In this document: piece by piece, positions 1 to 11,574 of the stretch
Numbering within the stretch: the first letter of the stretch is position 1
Layout of the letters: each line of letters starts with the position of its first letter
Source: Anthoceros angustus
Lineage: Eukaryota; Streptophyta; Anthocerotopsida; Anthocerotales; Anthocerotaceae
NCBI GenBank assembly: GCA_010909165.1
Contig: MU008150.1
Span: 310,001 to 374,000 of the forward strand
Length of the DNA stretch: 64,000 bases
Direction of reading: 5' to 3'
Translations under genes and position numbers: made by a program
The notes under the pieces: model-generated
Told to the model about the DNA's origin: nothing
The model's input: the letters and a program-made list of their open reading frames with translations, nothing else
Databases searched by the model: none

Positions 1-340
1 TGACGGAGGCCCGGGGGAGTGACGAGAAATGACACAAAGGGACCCTAAACCCGTGCCTATGTTGAGCCCCTTATGCAGCACGATGCACAAGCCTTACTTC
101 CATGTTGTAGCCACGGTGCATGAGAAGCAGGCGCAGCAGGCGAGGCCTTGGTGAGAGCGAACCACTGTGAACCAAGCCCCATCGCCCAAAAATTTGTGTC
201 TTGGTCGCGTGTTAACATGTATGTGTGGTCATCGGAATCTTGAAACCCTAAAGAACAAAACATCTCCATGACACAATGGGAATACCAGACTCTCTTTAAG
301 CTTAATGATTTCACATTTCTGTAGATAAATGATTTTACTA
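1..340. repeat. Dispersed repeat, fragment cut by window edge
   Basis: This piece is related to DNA near the other end of the window. Its first 60 bases (a short stretch around gacacaaagggaccctaaac) match 62680-62720 and 62890-62930. Bases 190-270 (around taacatgtatgtgtggt) match 61150-61225, and 85-150 resembles 62335-62410. It is therefore a dispersed, rearranged repeat. No coding frame is convincing. Confidence 0.6.
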
Positions 341-935
<595 letters not shown>

Positions 936-939
936 CACA

Positions 940-2371
940 GACTTTATAAATATGCGAGATGGAAAGTCCCATCTTTGGCGAGACTTCCCAATCTTAGGGG
1001 CCATGCGATAATAGAGGTTGGAAGGAGACCCATAAAAGGAGCGGACAAAGGGAATAAGGCTGGCCAACTGCCCACCTGTGTTCTTGAGCTCGTCGAAGAT
1101 GGCCGACCGTGAGACAAAGTTAAAGGCATTCTCCACGTCGACCTGAAGAGCAACCCAATTAGGGTGGGTCTCGAGAACCGCCTCCACCCCAAAAGCCACA
1201 GACTCGCAGCCCCCCGGCGTTGCAATCCCAAACTGATAAGGACTAAGATGGGCCTAGAACTGCTCCCGGAGCTGGATGGCAATACTACGACCAATAAGCC
1301 GCAGAAACGCCTCCCCGACAGCGATAGGATGCACCCCAGGGGTGGGCTCCTCCATCGCTAACAACCTGCTTGCACCCAACACTTGAGAGATCCGAGGAGA
1401 AGTCTCCCCCCTCGCCACAGCGGCAGCCAAAAGAAACAGCTCAGAAAAACCGCTAGAAGGATCCTCAGGAGTAAAATGGTCCCGAAGGTGGTCATATACC
1501 ATTCCAGACAGGCCAGCAAGAGGCGGCGGGGCGGTGGAGCAGCCTGTCAAGCAGAAGAGCTTCTGGGACAAAGTCCGAATATCACAGCAAGTGGAGCTCC
1601 TTGGGCCCGGATGAAGGGCGCGAAGGGCAGCAATGGTCTCCTCGGAGGCAGCCGCCATCGGCACCGGGCGAAGAGCCTGAGCCGCCCTAGCATACTCCCC
1701 AGTGCGACCCAGTAGGAGGCACCGTTTGAGACACACCTTTGCAGGGTCCGGACGAACCTGATCCACCTTTGCAGAATCCAACCGAGACCTCGCTGCGCGC
1801 CCGGCCTCCTCCTGCAAAAGCTCCCAATCCCTCGCCGGAAGCAGCGAGGCGGAGGCAACCTCCGATGCGGAAAAACCACCAGGGGCGGCGGAGACACCAC
1901 CAGGAGAAATAGGAACAAGGCCCAGGCAGCCTCGTCCCCCGGGTCCTGTGCAAGGCGGTCCAAGGGAAGGTGATAGGCAAGGCGGACATCGTCCTGAAGG
2001 CGCCGCGGGAGGCGCCGAAAAAGGCGCGGACGCGGGAAGCGCGCTTCGTACAAAGCCAAAAGATAATCAGACTGCCCTTGAAGCCATAGCCAAGACTCCG
2101 GAGGGGGCCCAAGAGGGGTACTTGGGGCCATTGGGACAGCATTGGAAGTAGACGAAAATGCAAGTCGCAGCTGAGCCTCCTAAGTCGTCCGATCAAAATC
2201 CTTGTGGACCCGACCAATGTGGTTCCTGACCCCGCGAGGCTTGAATAATTTCCCACACACGGGACATGGAGTATCCCTCACAGGGACGGGAGAAGAGGGC
2301 CCCATGCATCGAAAAAAGAAAAACCTAAAAAATTCCACCCCACAGCACCGACCGCCGAAAAACGCACCCAC
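940..2371 (-). mobile_element. Non-LTR retrotransposon (LINE copy A), internally deleted
   Basis: The minus strand encodes, in pieces and in different frames, the parts of a LINE polyprotein. At 2371-2180 an N-terminal C2H2 finger of form C-x2-C-x11-H-x4-H is followed by KDFDR. At 1360-1000 come reverse-transcriptase blocks (VGEAFLRLIGRSIA, WVALQVDVENAFNFVSR, SLIPFVRSFYG). The RT then stops and joins directly to the element's 3' tail (hairpin at 957-974 plus an ATAAA signal), so the RT catalytic core and the C-terminal endonuclease are missing. The finger and C-terminal motifs of its relatives at 15.1-18.3 kb and 32.5-33.7 kb suggest an R2/restriction-like-endonuclease LINE rather than an APE-type L1. 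That class call is inference. The element is dead. Confidence 0.72.
957..974 (-). other. 3'-tail hairpin of LINE copy A
   Basis: AGATGG (957-962) pairs with CCATCT (969-974) around a 6-nt loop. The same structure sits at the 3' end of LINE copies B (15138-15154) and C (32560-32577), each followed on the element strand by an AT-rich tail with ATAAA/AATAAA. Confidence 0.6.
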
Positions 2372-2703
2372 CTAGTGACCTGGATAAAAAGCTAACCGCT
2401 AACCACCGCCGGAAATGCGACATGGGCACGGACCCGAGCTGCGATGCCAAACTTGGGCCGGAGCCTGCGGCAGGCGTGAGCCCGGGCCCGGGCGATCCCG
2501 CGCACAATCCCTCCTTGTTTGCGCGTGGACAGGACCAGCAGGGGCACCGCCGATGGGAACACCCGCCGGGCGGGGCCGGTGACACCCGAGCTTCGCCCGG
2601 CGGCATGGCCAGATGACACCTAGCCCAGACACGGACACCCACCCCTCGCTTCACACACCATGCCGGTCCTCCGCTGGCCGTGCTCCTCCACGGCCTCTTA
2701 TGC
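2372..2703. other. GC-rich stretch upstream of LINE copy A
   Basis: GC-rich sequence with overlapping open frames on both strands and no recognisable protein. It may be the 5' untranslated part of the LINE, because it continues its composition. Confidence 0.3.
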
Positions 2704-2907
2704 AGTGGGGCAGGGGCAAGGGCAAGGCAAGGGCAGGGGCAGGGGCAAGGGCAAGGGCAGGGGCAGGGGCAAGGGCAGGGGCAAGGGCAGGGGCAAGGGC
2801 AGGGGCAAGGGCAAGGGCAAGGGCAAGGGCAAGGGCAAGGGCAAGGGCAAGGGCAAGGGCAAGGGCAAGGGCAAGGGCAAGGGCAAGGGCAAGGGCAAGG
2901 GCAAGGG
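2704..2907. repeat. Hexamer minisatellite (GGGCAA/GGGCAG)n
   Basis: About 34 tandem hexamers. The left half mixes GGGCAG and GGGCAA; the right half is almost pure GGGCAA. Several frames on both strands are open (Lys-Gly, Ala-Arg, Gln-Gly; Pro-Leu, Ala-Leu), so the long ORFs here are artefacts of the repeat. Confidence 0.95.
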
Positions 2908-3324
2908 TCAAACCCTTGGTCTCCTACTTTACTACTACTTAAACTATGGGTTCTAAATTACAATTATCTAGTGAGGGATATATTCTTACTTTGTACCTTT
3001 TGTGATTGAGTCTTCCAATGGACAAATGGATTGAATTAAGCCCATGATGATAATAATTAATAATAAATAGGAGAATATTGTGGGTAGGCATGGGAGGGAA
3101 TTCAAGAGCTTGTGCTCGGAGGCGACTGGTCTTGCGACATGAATGCGGCATAGGTCTCTCATCTATCCTATATCTCATTGTCCTATATCTCATTTATAAA
3201 ATTTCCAATGAAGAGGGCCGACAGACCTAAGAGGAGGGCCGAGTATACTAGGTCTGTACCTACATATACGTATGTAGTTTTGAGATGGGTTCACCCATCT
3301 CTTTCTCCATAATATAAAAACTTC
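2908..3324. other. Intergenic, no feature recognised
   Basis: Mixed composition with no gene or RNA seen. A short motif of the form gttttgagat(a/g)gg occurs twice (about 3277 and 3329), and the second marks the outer edge of the inverted repeat that follows. Confidence 0.4.
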
Positions 3325-3530
3325 TTTTGTTTTGAGATAGGTAGGCTGATTCACAAGGGCCTACAGATCCCTTATCCATTTAACGCTTGGGTTAGGAGCA
3401 GCAACACGTGAGGATTCCATAGTCGAAGGTGATGCGTCTCTGGCGAGCTCCCGCCTGCCGCTGAAGACAAAGAGGCGGCACAATAGAGACGTATGTGCAG
3501 GGGAGGTTGAGTGAAGAACATCTGCATGAG
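3325..3530. repeat. Left arm of inverted repeat flanking the Toc34 gene
   Basis: The reverse complement of this segment matches 6226-6440 over about 200 bp at roughly 75-80 percent by eye. Shared blocks include cactcaacct, acatacgtct, gcaggcggga, tctcacgtgttgctgc (approximate) and ctgtaggccct. The arm ends 17 bp before the Toc34 start codon, so it should contain the promoter and 5' leader of that gene. Confidence 0.75.
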
Positions 3531-3546
3531 ATCGGGCTCCCTCGCG

Positions 3547-5485
3547 ATGGCGGGGCCGGCGGTGAGGGAGTGGACCGGGCTGCAGCAGTTCCCCGTGGCC
3601 ACGCAGACGGCGCTGCATGGTCTGCTCGGCAAGCTCCGGCAAGAGGTGCGGGGAGAGCGGATGAATGCATGGAAATCTGTACTTCATGTGCTCATGTGTC
3701 CATAGGGGGATTCATGTAACCTGCATTGTCACGGCGGCGGGTTGCTTGGCGCAGTTTGTGAATTTGAGCACGGCAGGGTGGGATTTTTGCAGAATGTGGA
3801 TACTCTCACCGTCCTCGTACTGGGAAAGGGCGGAGTTGGCAAGAGCTCGACTGTTAACTCCATGGTCGGGGAGAGAGTTACTGTGGCAAGTGCGTTTCAG
3901 GTGAGGCCCTAGTGCCTGCGACTCCGTTTGGTAAATGAAATGGGCAGGGATTTGTGAAAGTTTCTGACACGTGACCACGTCTGCATGTGCGTGCTGTGAT
4001 ATTCCAGGCAGAGACTCTGAGGCCGATTATGTGTTCTCGGTCAAGGGCAGGATTCACCTTGAACATCGTTGATACCCCCGGTTTGGTTGAAGGTGGCTGC
4101 GTGAATGATCAAGCCATGGATGTCATTAGAAAGTACTACTTTCTTCACCACTCGTGACAGGTCGTGAGGGACTTTTGGGTGTAGCTTAGCCATGCATACT
4201 TATGGGAATGGTAGTAGGGAATGTAGTCTGCATGGCTGTGGGCATTTGGTAACCTTCACACAAGGGTCTTGAGGACAGTTTTTGAGAGAAGCAGCACTGG
4301 TATTCGTACCGAGGGGCCAACTTTTTGCCAGTCGTTTGGCTCTCTACTGAAAATTCCTTCACTCCTAGATTTTTTGCGTAGTTCCTCCTGTGTTTGGGTA
4401 TGACATTATTTTGCTTTCTCTAGTTTTTTCGTACGCTGTTAACATGCAACATGCCCTTGGGCTTGCAGGTTTCTAGTGGATAAGACCATCGATGTGCTGC
4501 TTTTTGTTGATCGGCTTGATGGATACCGGGTCGATAGTCTGGATAGACAAGTAATAAGGGCCATTGCCCGCGCGTTCGGGCCTCAGATTTGGCGATTGGG
4601 GACGATAGTTCTCACCCATGCGCAATTTTCCCCGCCAGATGGAGTGAGTTACAAAGAATATGTGGCAAAGAGGTCTTCTGCTTTGGAGGCAGCCATCAGG
4701 CAAGAGGCAGGGTTCAAGAAGCATGAGCCTGAGGTGAGATTTTTGAGCTTGCAAACTTGTGCTTGACCATCGGTCTGTCAGGTCTGTGTTTGTGTTGCAG
4801 AGTGTGATGTGCTGCTAAGGTTTTCTGATCTGTTGTCAGGTACCTACAGTTCTGGTGGAGAACAGTAATCGATGTTCAACGAATGCAGAGGAGAGAAGGT
4901 AAGACTTTTCCTTGTATTTTGCTTGTATCTTGTACTGTGATGTGGGCGAGGGTTCAAAGTGGTCAATTCCAACGCTGCAACAAATGATACAGGTTCTGCC
5001 AGATGATACGGTCTGGCTTCCTCGGCTTGTGGAGCAAATCGTGGACATTGTGTCGAACGATACACCATCTTTGCTTATAAACAAGAAGCTGATAGAGGGC
5101 CCCAACGCAAATAAAAGGGAAAGATTTGGATCCCTCTAATTCTTGCTGCCCAGGTAATTTTCGTGCAGCAGCAGTAGATCGTTCCTCCTGCTCTTGAGCT
5201 GAAAGTTTTGTGTCAGCTGGAGCTAATGTGTCAGCCTTGGTGCTTGCAGTTTTCTTTATTTTGAACCCTATTCGCAAAGCTATCCAGAAAGACATAGAAA
5301 ACGAGAGGCGATTTAGGCCTGCCTGGGAGGTGCGAGCGGAACAGCATATGCGCAGCTCGCTTCTAGAAGAGGAGCAGGCTGGGGAGCAAGCTCTTTCGGA
5401 GGCATTCAAGCAGGATGATGACCTTGACCTTGCCGATCAGCTGGAAGACGATGACGATGACGTAGACTTCGGTGACGAGGACTGA
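3547..5485 (+). CDS. TOC34: Toc34-type chloroplast outer-envelope GTPase receptor, 7 exons, C-terminal part frame-broken
   Basis: Exons read as 3547-3645, 3793-3900, 4008-4132, 4469-4733, 4840-4898, 4993-5153 and 5250-5485, about 350 codons. Toc34 binds transit peptides of preproteins at the TOC translocon. The N-terminus has REWTGLQQFPVATQ, a family signature. The P-loop is GKGGVGKSST, G3 is DTPGLVEGG, and THAQFSPPD carries G4. A tail-anchor region follows (KIWIPLILAAQ then FFILNPIRKAI). Exons 1-5 join in perfect phase. Exon 6 keeps the overall phase by length, but its homologous codons lie in two other frames, so three single-base losses are implied (near 4993, 5115 and 5153). That is either sequencing error or a decaying gene. 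After the anchor comes an unusually long acidic tail ending in a run of Asp/Glu. The start was chosen by alignment to Toc33/34; an in-frame upstream ATG at 3511 would add 12 residues. Confidence 0.88.
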
Positions 5486-6225
5486 AAGGGAATGGAGACC
5501 GGTCAGCCCGGTCATGAAGTGCTGCAGCAAGTGCCTGTCGAGCTCTGAGTTGATTTTGCAGGGCACACAAAGTTTTGGCCCTATTCAGTATCGGGGGGTG
5601 GCAGTGAGGATGTATGCAGTCTCTTCCTTGCTCCGCGGGATATCATTCTTGGTCGTGGACAGTCCATGACTTCGAGATTGGAGTCGAACACTTTTCGAGG
5701 ACAAGCGAGGAAGTTATATGTACTATTGAACACAAGCGCAGTGTGAATCAAAGTTTACCGGCATTGGTTGTTTTTAGATAGCCTCGTCCGTTTCACCCCG
5801 TCCAACTTCAATTCATGGTTGCAGCGAGTTTCGAATGAAAACACTTATTTCTCGACAGACCGGCTCGATTCAAAACTCCGGAGCGCGGACAGGAAGCTCT
5901 TGTTTCTACATGGATGCTACGAGAGACGCATCTTAGTGACACCGCATCTTACTGATACCACAGATACATGGTTGATGGATGAAGTGCAGCAGATGTAGTA
6001 ACACTCACCGAATTTGCAGGAGATATAGCAACACTCGATGAATCTACAGCTACAGAAACGATCGCTGATCATAAATCGATTGCAGCAAATGACAAAACGA
6101 TGGTGGAACATAAGTCTGCATTCATGATTCTGTCGAGATAGGAAGGGAAGGGGTAATATCTTTGGTTATATCGAGAGGGATCAAGAAATGGATGGCTTTC
6201 GACACTTCGCCGTTCATCTTCCCGC
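5486..6225. other. Toc34 3' flank, no gene recognised
   Basis: This includes the likely 3' UTR of the Toc34 gene. Around 5960-6060 there is a loose tandem repetition (gcagcagatgtagtaacac, then gagatatagcaacactc). No coding frame is convincing. Confidence 0.4.
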
Positions 6226-6440
6226 CTTATGCAGCTGCTCCACACTCAACCTCTCGCTTGGACATACGTCTGTGCTCATGCCCGGTCTGTCAAATCTTTA
6301 GGAGCAGGCGGGAGCGCGCCGGAGACCCATCTCTTTCGACTGTGGAATTCTCACGTGTTGCTGCCCATAGCCAAGCGTCTTAACGTAAGGAGACCTGTAG
6401 GCCCTAATTATGAGGCCAGCCGAACTATCTCAAACTATGT
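6226..6440. repeat. Right arm of inverted repeat flanking the Toc34 gene
   Basis: Inverted partner of 3325-3530, starting about 740 bp past the Toc34 stop codon. Short open frames here are just translations of the arm. Confidence 0.75.
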
Positions 6441-7297
6441 ACATAGTAGTAAATATTTATGGTGAGTTTAAGTCTCATGTTTCTTAAGTTCTCAAGCATA
6501 TAGAAATAGTCAACATCTCTCAACTTCAAATTGTCATCATGGTTTTGGAACTAGGTTACCATACTAATAGTGCTATTAATTCAATGGAGCAACACAACTT
6601 GCTCATTCTCAAACCAAAAGCATTACAAGTGGAGGTAGCTATTGATAATATGTGTGTGATTCCATAGGGTTTCAAGGATCAACTTATAATGGTAGGTAAA
6701 TCAAAACAACCATCGTCATATGTTAGTATAAACACTTGAATTTTTGGAATGATAAAAATATTGGTATTTATTTTAAAAAATTATTGTTTCCTAATACCTT
6801 ATATAATATTCTATGTTACATGGTTTTGGAACTAGGTTACCATAGAGCAGTTGACCGCTATAACCAACTATATGTAGGTTGTACCCTGCAAAGTTTGGTT
6901 CACTATTAAAAGTGATAGTTAGTCATCAAGAGTGACCAACTCACTAAAGGTCAAAGAGACTTGAGGTAGCCAAATTAAAGTTCTTGTTCCCATGATATTT
7001 ACTTCCCATCAAATAGTAATTGGGTTTATCTCCTCAATAAAAGGCTTCATTATATTCACTTCTTTATGGAGAACTATTTTATTTATACCATTCTTTTTCT
7101 CAATTGATCATAGCATACTTTCAAAAATTTTGCATCTTTGACAAATTTGCTAGACAATAACTCCACAAGAATGTTAAGCATTTATGTTCTATGAAATAAA
7201 ATTTTATAGCAGTTTGTTTGAGTAGGCATGGAGTGAAGAGCATTAAGGGATGTGAGAACAATTATTTAGTGTTAGATGAGCTGAAGGACTATTCATT
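6441..7297. other. AT-rich intergenic stretch upstream of the LEA2 gene
   Basis: No gene is seen. A short duplicated motif (ggttttggaactaggttacc) occurs near 6541 and 6822. The segment presumably holds the promoter of the gene at 7298, but no element can be pinned down. Confidence 0.45.
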
Positions 7298-8660
7298 ATG
7301 GGGTTGAAACATCAACCACCATTTCCCGCATCAAGACGTACTCCATCTTTAGACTCATCACCATCTTTTCATAGTTGTTCATCAGCTATTTCACCTAGCA
7401 ATACTCCGGGACCTTCCACATCAGGATCATCCCGATATATGAATTTTCCACAATACTATGTGAATAGTCCAACACGAAGTTCGATATTCTCAGCTCATGA
7501 ATATGATGATTGCAAAGTACCAGTTTTTGAAAAAGTCACCCCTTGCTCCACTGCACCCTCATCTCCAGCATCAGGAAGAACAGGCTCTTCTAGAGGATTA
7601 TTTCCTTACAGCGTAGCAGGTGAACTTTCATTGATTTCCTTCATAACAAAATTTGGATTGTAAAATAGTTAAGTGCCTTGGATATCATTGGACTTATGTC
7701 CTCAAAACTTTTGTGCAGGATATCCTCATAAGACAACTGGAAAAGTTCAAAGTGCTCGCCCAATTGGCCCTCGTGTTTCAAGAAGCTCTCGTCCAGGCTA
7801 TAAATGTGAAACTCTGCACGAAAATTCTATATTGGAAGTTAAATCAGTAAAAACAGAGAATGAACATGAAGATCGAGAAGAGCTTTCAAAAGCATTAGTG
7901 TTTTGGTCTTGGATTATAGGCTCTTCAATTATCTCTCTCACTATTTTTACTTGCATCATTTTGTGGATAGTATGCAAACCTCACCCTCCCCGACTCTCGT
8001 TAAAGGTAAGCACATATCCTCTTATATAAGATAAGCTAAAATGCTTGTTTGGAACAGAAAAATTCTCTAATAAACTCATTTATCTATAGGAGTTTGAAAT
8101 CATCAAGCTTGAAGAGCGGCAATCTTTTGATGAAAGAGGAGTTCCCACAACACTTGTCAACTTAGATGCAAATGTCATTTTCAATCTTTACAATCCTTCA
8201 AAGTATTTTGAAATGCATTTTGATATTATACCAATCACTCTTTCATACTCAAAAGTACCCATAGGGAATGGACAGGTATACATCAATTTAAGTCCACAAA
8301 AAAATATACATCAATTTAAGTCCACAAAAAAAAAGTTGCTTCAGTGTAAATATTTTCAAGTCAACATCTTTTTGGTATGGTCTTTGACAGATTCATGCTT
8401 ACAAAGAAAGCAAACAAAATGGAAGAAATGTAAAGCTAGCTATTGGAAGTGAAAATACTCCCTTATATGGAGCTGCACCTAGTTTTGATTACTTTAGAGC
8501 TAATGATTCATACATTCCTTTACATCTCTCTACTTCTTTAAATAGTCATGTTGACATTGTTTGGCATTTGATGAAAGCTCACTTCAATAGTGAGCATGAT
8601 TGTGAGATTATGGTTAACCCTCACAATTTTAAATTCTTAAAAAGTTCATGTACTAAATAA
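7298..8660 (+). CDS. LEA2/NHL-type single-pass membrane protein with YYVNSPT motif, 4 exons
   Basis: Exons 7298-7619, 7719-8005, 8090-8275 and 8391-8660 join in phase to give 354 residues. The Ser/Pro-rich cytosolic N-terminus contains QYYVNSPTRSS, like the YYVQSPS motif of Arabidopsis At1g45688-type proteins. After about 200 residues there is one hydrophobic span (SWIIGSSIISLTIFTCIILW, extended by IVC) followed by KPHPP. The LEA2 domain follows with the typical ANVIFNLYNPSKYFEMHF and PIGNGQ blocks. NDR1/HIN1-like LEA2 proteins are plasma-membrane proteins linked to stress and defence; the specific role of this subgroup is not known. Intron 3 contains a 27-bp tandem duplication (about 8280-8335). 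The gene is much more AT-rich than the genes at 34-50 kb. It looks intact. Confidence 0.88.
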
Positions 8661-9660
8661 AATAATTAAAAATAGAATAAATAAGAATAAATGAAAATAT
8701 CTCTGAACGAAACATCTTACAATTTATAAATAAGACAGGAACTACAACAATCTACCAAATCAGGAAAACTTAACATGTTCTTGGGAGCTGGAATTTTGAC
8801 ATAGAGAGTCTCCCACTAACATGTTCTTGAGAGCTGGAATTCTCACATAGAGAGACACCTGCAGTAATCAATAAAGGTTCTAGTTGGCAAAAAAACCCCA
8901 ATACATTCAATAGAGGTTTTAGTTGGCAAAGGTTCCGGAATTTTGATGGTTGTTGAGAGCATATTGGGCTCATACCACTGCCCCATTAAGAACAAGATTA
9001 AATAAAATGTTTCAATAAAGGTTCCTAATTTTTCATAAAGATCTTTTTTTATTATGTTCATACCTTGATTTTAGCTTAGATTGAACTGAAAATATAGGTA
9101 TATTAGGATATGTATTAAAAAAAGATATTTGGAAGAAAGCCAGAATTCCAACCCACCATCCACCTCCCTCCTTATATACTGTCGCGACAATTTTCAAAAC
9201 CCCAAAGGCCAAGGACAAAACCTCTAGCTGTCCGAAGGCCAAGGACTCAACACACCGTCAGATTTCACAAAAACATCAGCCGTTCTTCATCTGCCAAAGG
9301 CCAAGGAAAGAAAATTGATGGCCATGCACCAGGGGGTTAGTCTGCTATCACGCTATGCCCTAAAGCGCCGCCACCGCCCAGACCCAAAAAAAATTCAAGG
9401 CCAAGGATGATGCCCGATTTTCCACAGCTCCAAGTGCCAAGGAGAATCCTCCTTTATATGCCTTGCATGCGCTCCCTCCAGTCCTCTTGTTGCGCCTGAA
9501 TCCTTCGCAGATCGCTAAGGGATGGCGGTGGCACCATGCAAATCTTCGGCCCTCGTCCGGAGTAGAAGTTTACTCCCGTTGCATGCGGAGAGTGGTGGCC
9601 GACGTGGCCGGAGTAATCAAGGCTGCCATTTCAGGCTGCACCGATCCTCGATCTGAGTTC
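8661..9660. other. Intergenic with short direct repeats
   Basis: A 46-bp direct repeat stands at 8772-8817 and 8818-8863 (aacatgttcttg, agctggaatt, acatagagag). From about 9205 to 9450 the motif aaggccaagga or a close variant recurs five times at irregular spacing. No gene is recognised. Confidence 0.6.
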
Positions 9661-11157
9661 GGGATTCGTGAATCCGCCTCGCATCGTAAGTCCTCCGACC
9701 CTCCCTCCTTTTGATCTAGCCGTTGGACCCCTCCTTAGGTCCGGTTCCCCTCCGTTCCGTCCATCCCATCGGGGGATTGACATCCTATCCTCCCGCTTCT
9801 CGTATGGCCATCTTCTCATTGCTACCTTCCCGTCAACAACCTCTCGGTAAGAAAAAGAAAAAAAAGAAAAAAGAAACCTAACTAATATGAACAAAACTAT
9901 GAGGCATCCGCCTCTTCTCTAACCATGGACCCAAAATTCGGCATGTTCCGGCAGTGGCACAACCATCCTGGCTGCATTATTGAGTGGTTGAAACTGCGTT
10001 GCCATCAAAGTGGACATGAGATGCGGGGGGTACATTCCCCAGCGCATTCATGGGTTTGAGGTTTTACCAAATGGCCATTTGAGGTTTTACCAAATGGCCA
10101 AATGGCCATGGAGAGGAGGAGCTTACATTCGAACTGCATGGACGAGGATCCTCGCAGTTTTGGGCAAAGGAAGTGTGCATTAGTGACACAGACTGCATGA
10201 AAGCCCAGATTGTGTCCTTATGGTCGAGAAGGAAGAGATTGAGCGACGATGACACTTTGGAACAAGGACAAACGACTTTGGATGCTGCTTGGGGAAACAC
10301 TGAGGCGAGCGATGACTAGGGAGATGACGTTATGCGCGATTCTCTTGCATTGGAGGAAATCGATACATTCGAAGACGATACTAGGAATACTTTGCGTAAT
10401 GTTGCTGTAGTATTGGATTCGTGAATCCGCCTCGCCACGTAAGTCCTCCGACCCTCCTCCTTTGATCTAGCCGTTGGACCCTCCTTGGGTCCGGTTCCCC
10501 TCCGTTCGTCCATCCCATCGGGAGTTGACATCTATCCTCCCGCTTCGTATGGCCATCTTCTCATTGCTACCTTAAAAGTCAACAACCTCTCGGTAAGAAA
10601 AAGAAAAAAAAGAAAAAAGAAACCTAACTAATATGAACAAAACTATGAGGCATCCGCCTCTTCTCTAACCATGGACCCAAAATTCGGCATGTTCCGGCAG
10701 TGGCACAACCATCCTGGCTGCATTATTGAGTGGTTGAAACTGCGTTGCCATCAAAGTGGACATGAGATGCGGGGGGTACATTCCCCAGCGCATTCATGGG
10801 TTTGAGGTTTTACCAAATGGCCATTTGAGGTTTTACCAAATGGCCAAAATGTATGGAGAGGAGGAGTTTACATTGACGCATGGACGAGGATCCTCGTGAT
10901 TTTGGGCAAAAAGTGTGCATTAGTGACATGCATCGCATGAAAGCCAGTTGTGTCCTTATGGTCGAGGAAGGAAGAGATTGAGCGATGACACTTTGGAACA
11001 AGGACAAACGACTTTGGATGCTGCTTGGGGAAACACTGAGGCGAGCGATGACTAGGGAGATGACGTTATGCGCGATTCTCTTGCATTGGAGGAAATCGAT
11101 ACATTCGAAGACGATACTAGGAATACTTTGCGTAATGTTGCTGTAGTATTGGATTCG
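9661..11157 (+). repeat. Tandem duplication of a ~750-bp unit
   Basis: Unit 1 spans about 9661-10415 and unit 2 about 10416-11157. Both begin at ggattcgtgaatccgcctcg and end at gttgctgtagtattggattcg, so ggattcg is shared at every junction. Unit 2 carries about a dozen short deletions relative to unit 1. Broken frames read like the acidic end of a transposase (TLEQGQTTLDAAWGN), but I do not recognise the family. Confidence 0.8.
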
Positions 11158-11574
11158 GTGTTGGCGTAGGAGCCGGTTTCGTCTTCGCTTGGCGGAGAGT
11201 AGTTTGGTAACTTCGTAGTGTGCACATTTTCCGAGAACTATTCTGCTACTGTGCCTATAGGCTTTTACTGCATTTGCTCAACATTTTTGTGCTATAGTGG
11301 GTTTCAGCTTCCATGCCCGTGTACAAAATTGCAGATAAGGCGCTGCCGGCCGGCAGTCTCAACTACTTCTGCAGTCTCGCTTGCTTTTGGACGCTGGATC
11401 TGGCAATCCATGCGCACGTTTTATGGTCATGTTTGCAACGTCTCACCTCAAATAGGGGATAATCGGCCGGTACGCAATTGGACAAGAGGGTCCACCCCTC
11501 TTCTAAGGGGGTTTGTATATTAACCCCATTGCAACTTTGTCGTGTTTAAGGAACAGCTGTGGGAGTGAGAGACG
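11158..11574. other. Intergenic, no feature recognised
   Basis: No coding content recognised. It probably includes upstream parts of the Ty3/gypsy relic that follows. Confidence 0.35.

Noticed and set aside
2613-3009. Long open frames on both strands over the GGGCAA array
   Set aside because: A hexamer repeat without stop codons is open in several frames; no start context, splice pattern or flanking coding sequence supports a gene.
10840-11160. hAT-type transposase C-terminus
   Set aside because: The acidic peptide around TLDAAWGN only loosely resembles such tails; no dimerisation-domain signature is readable.
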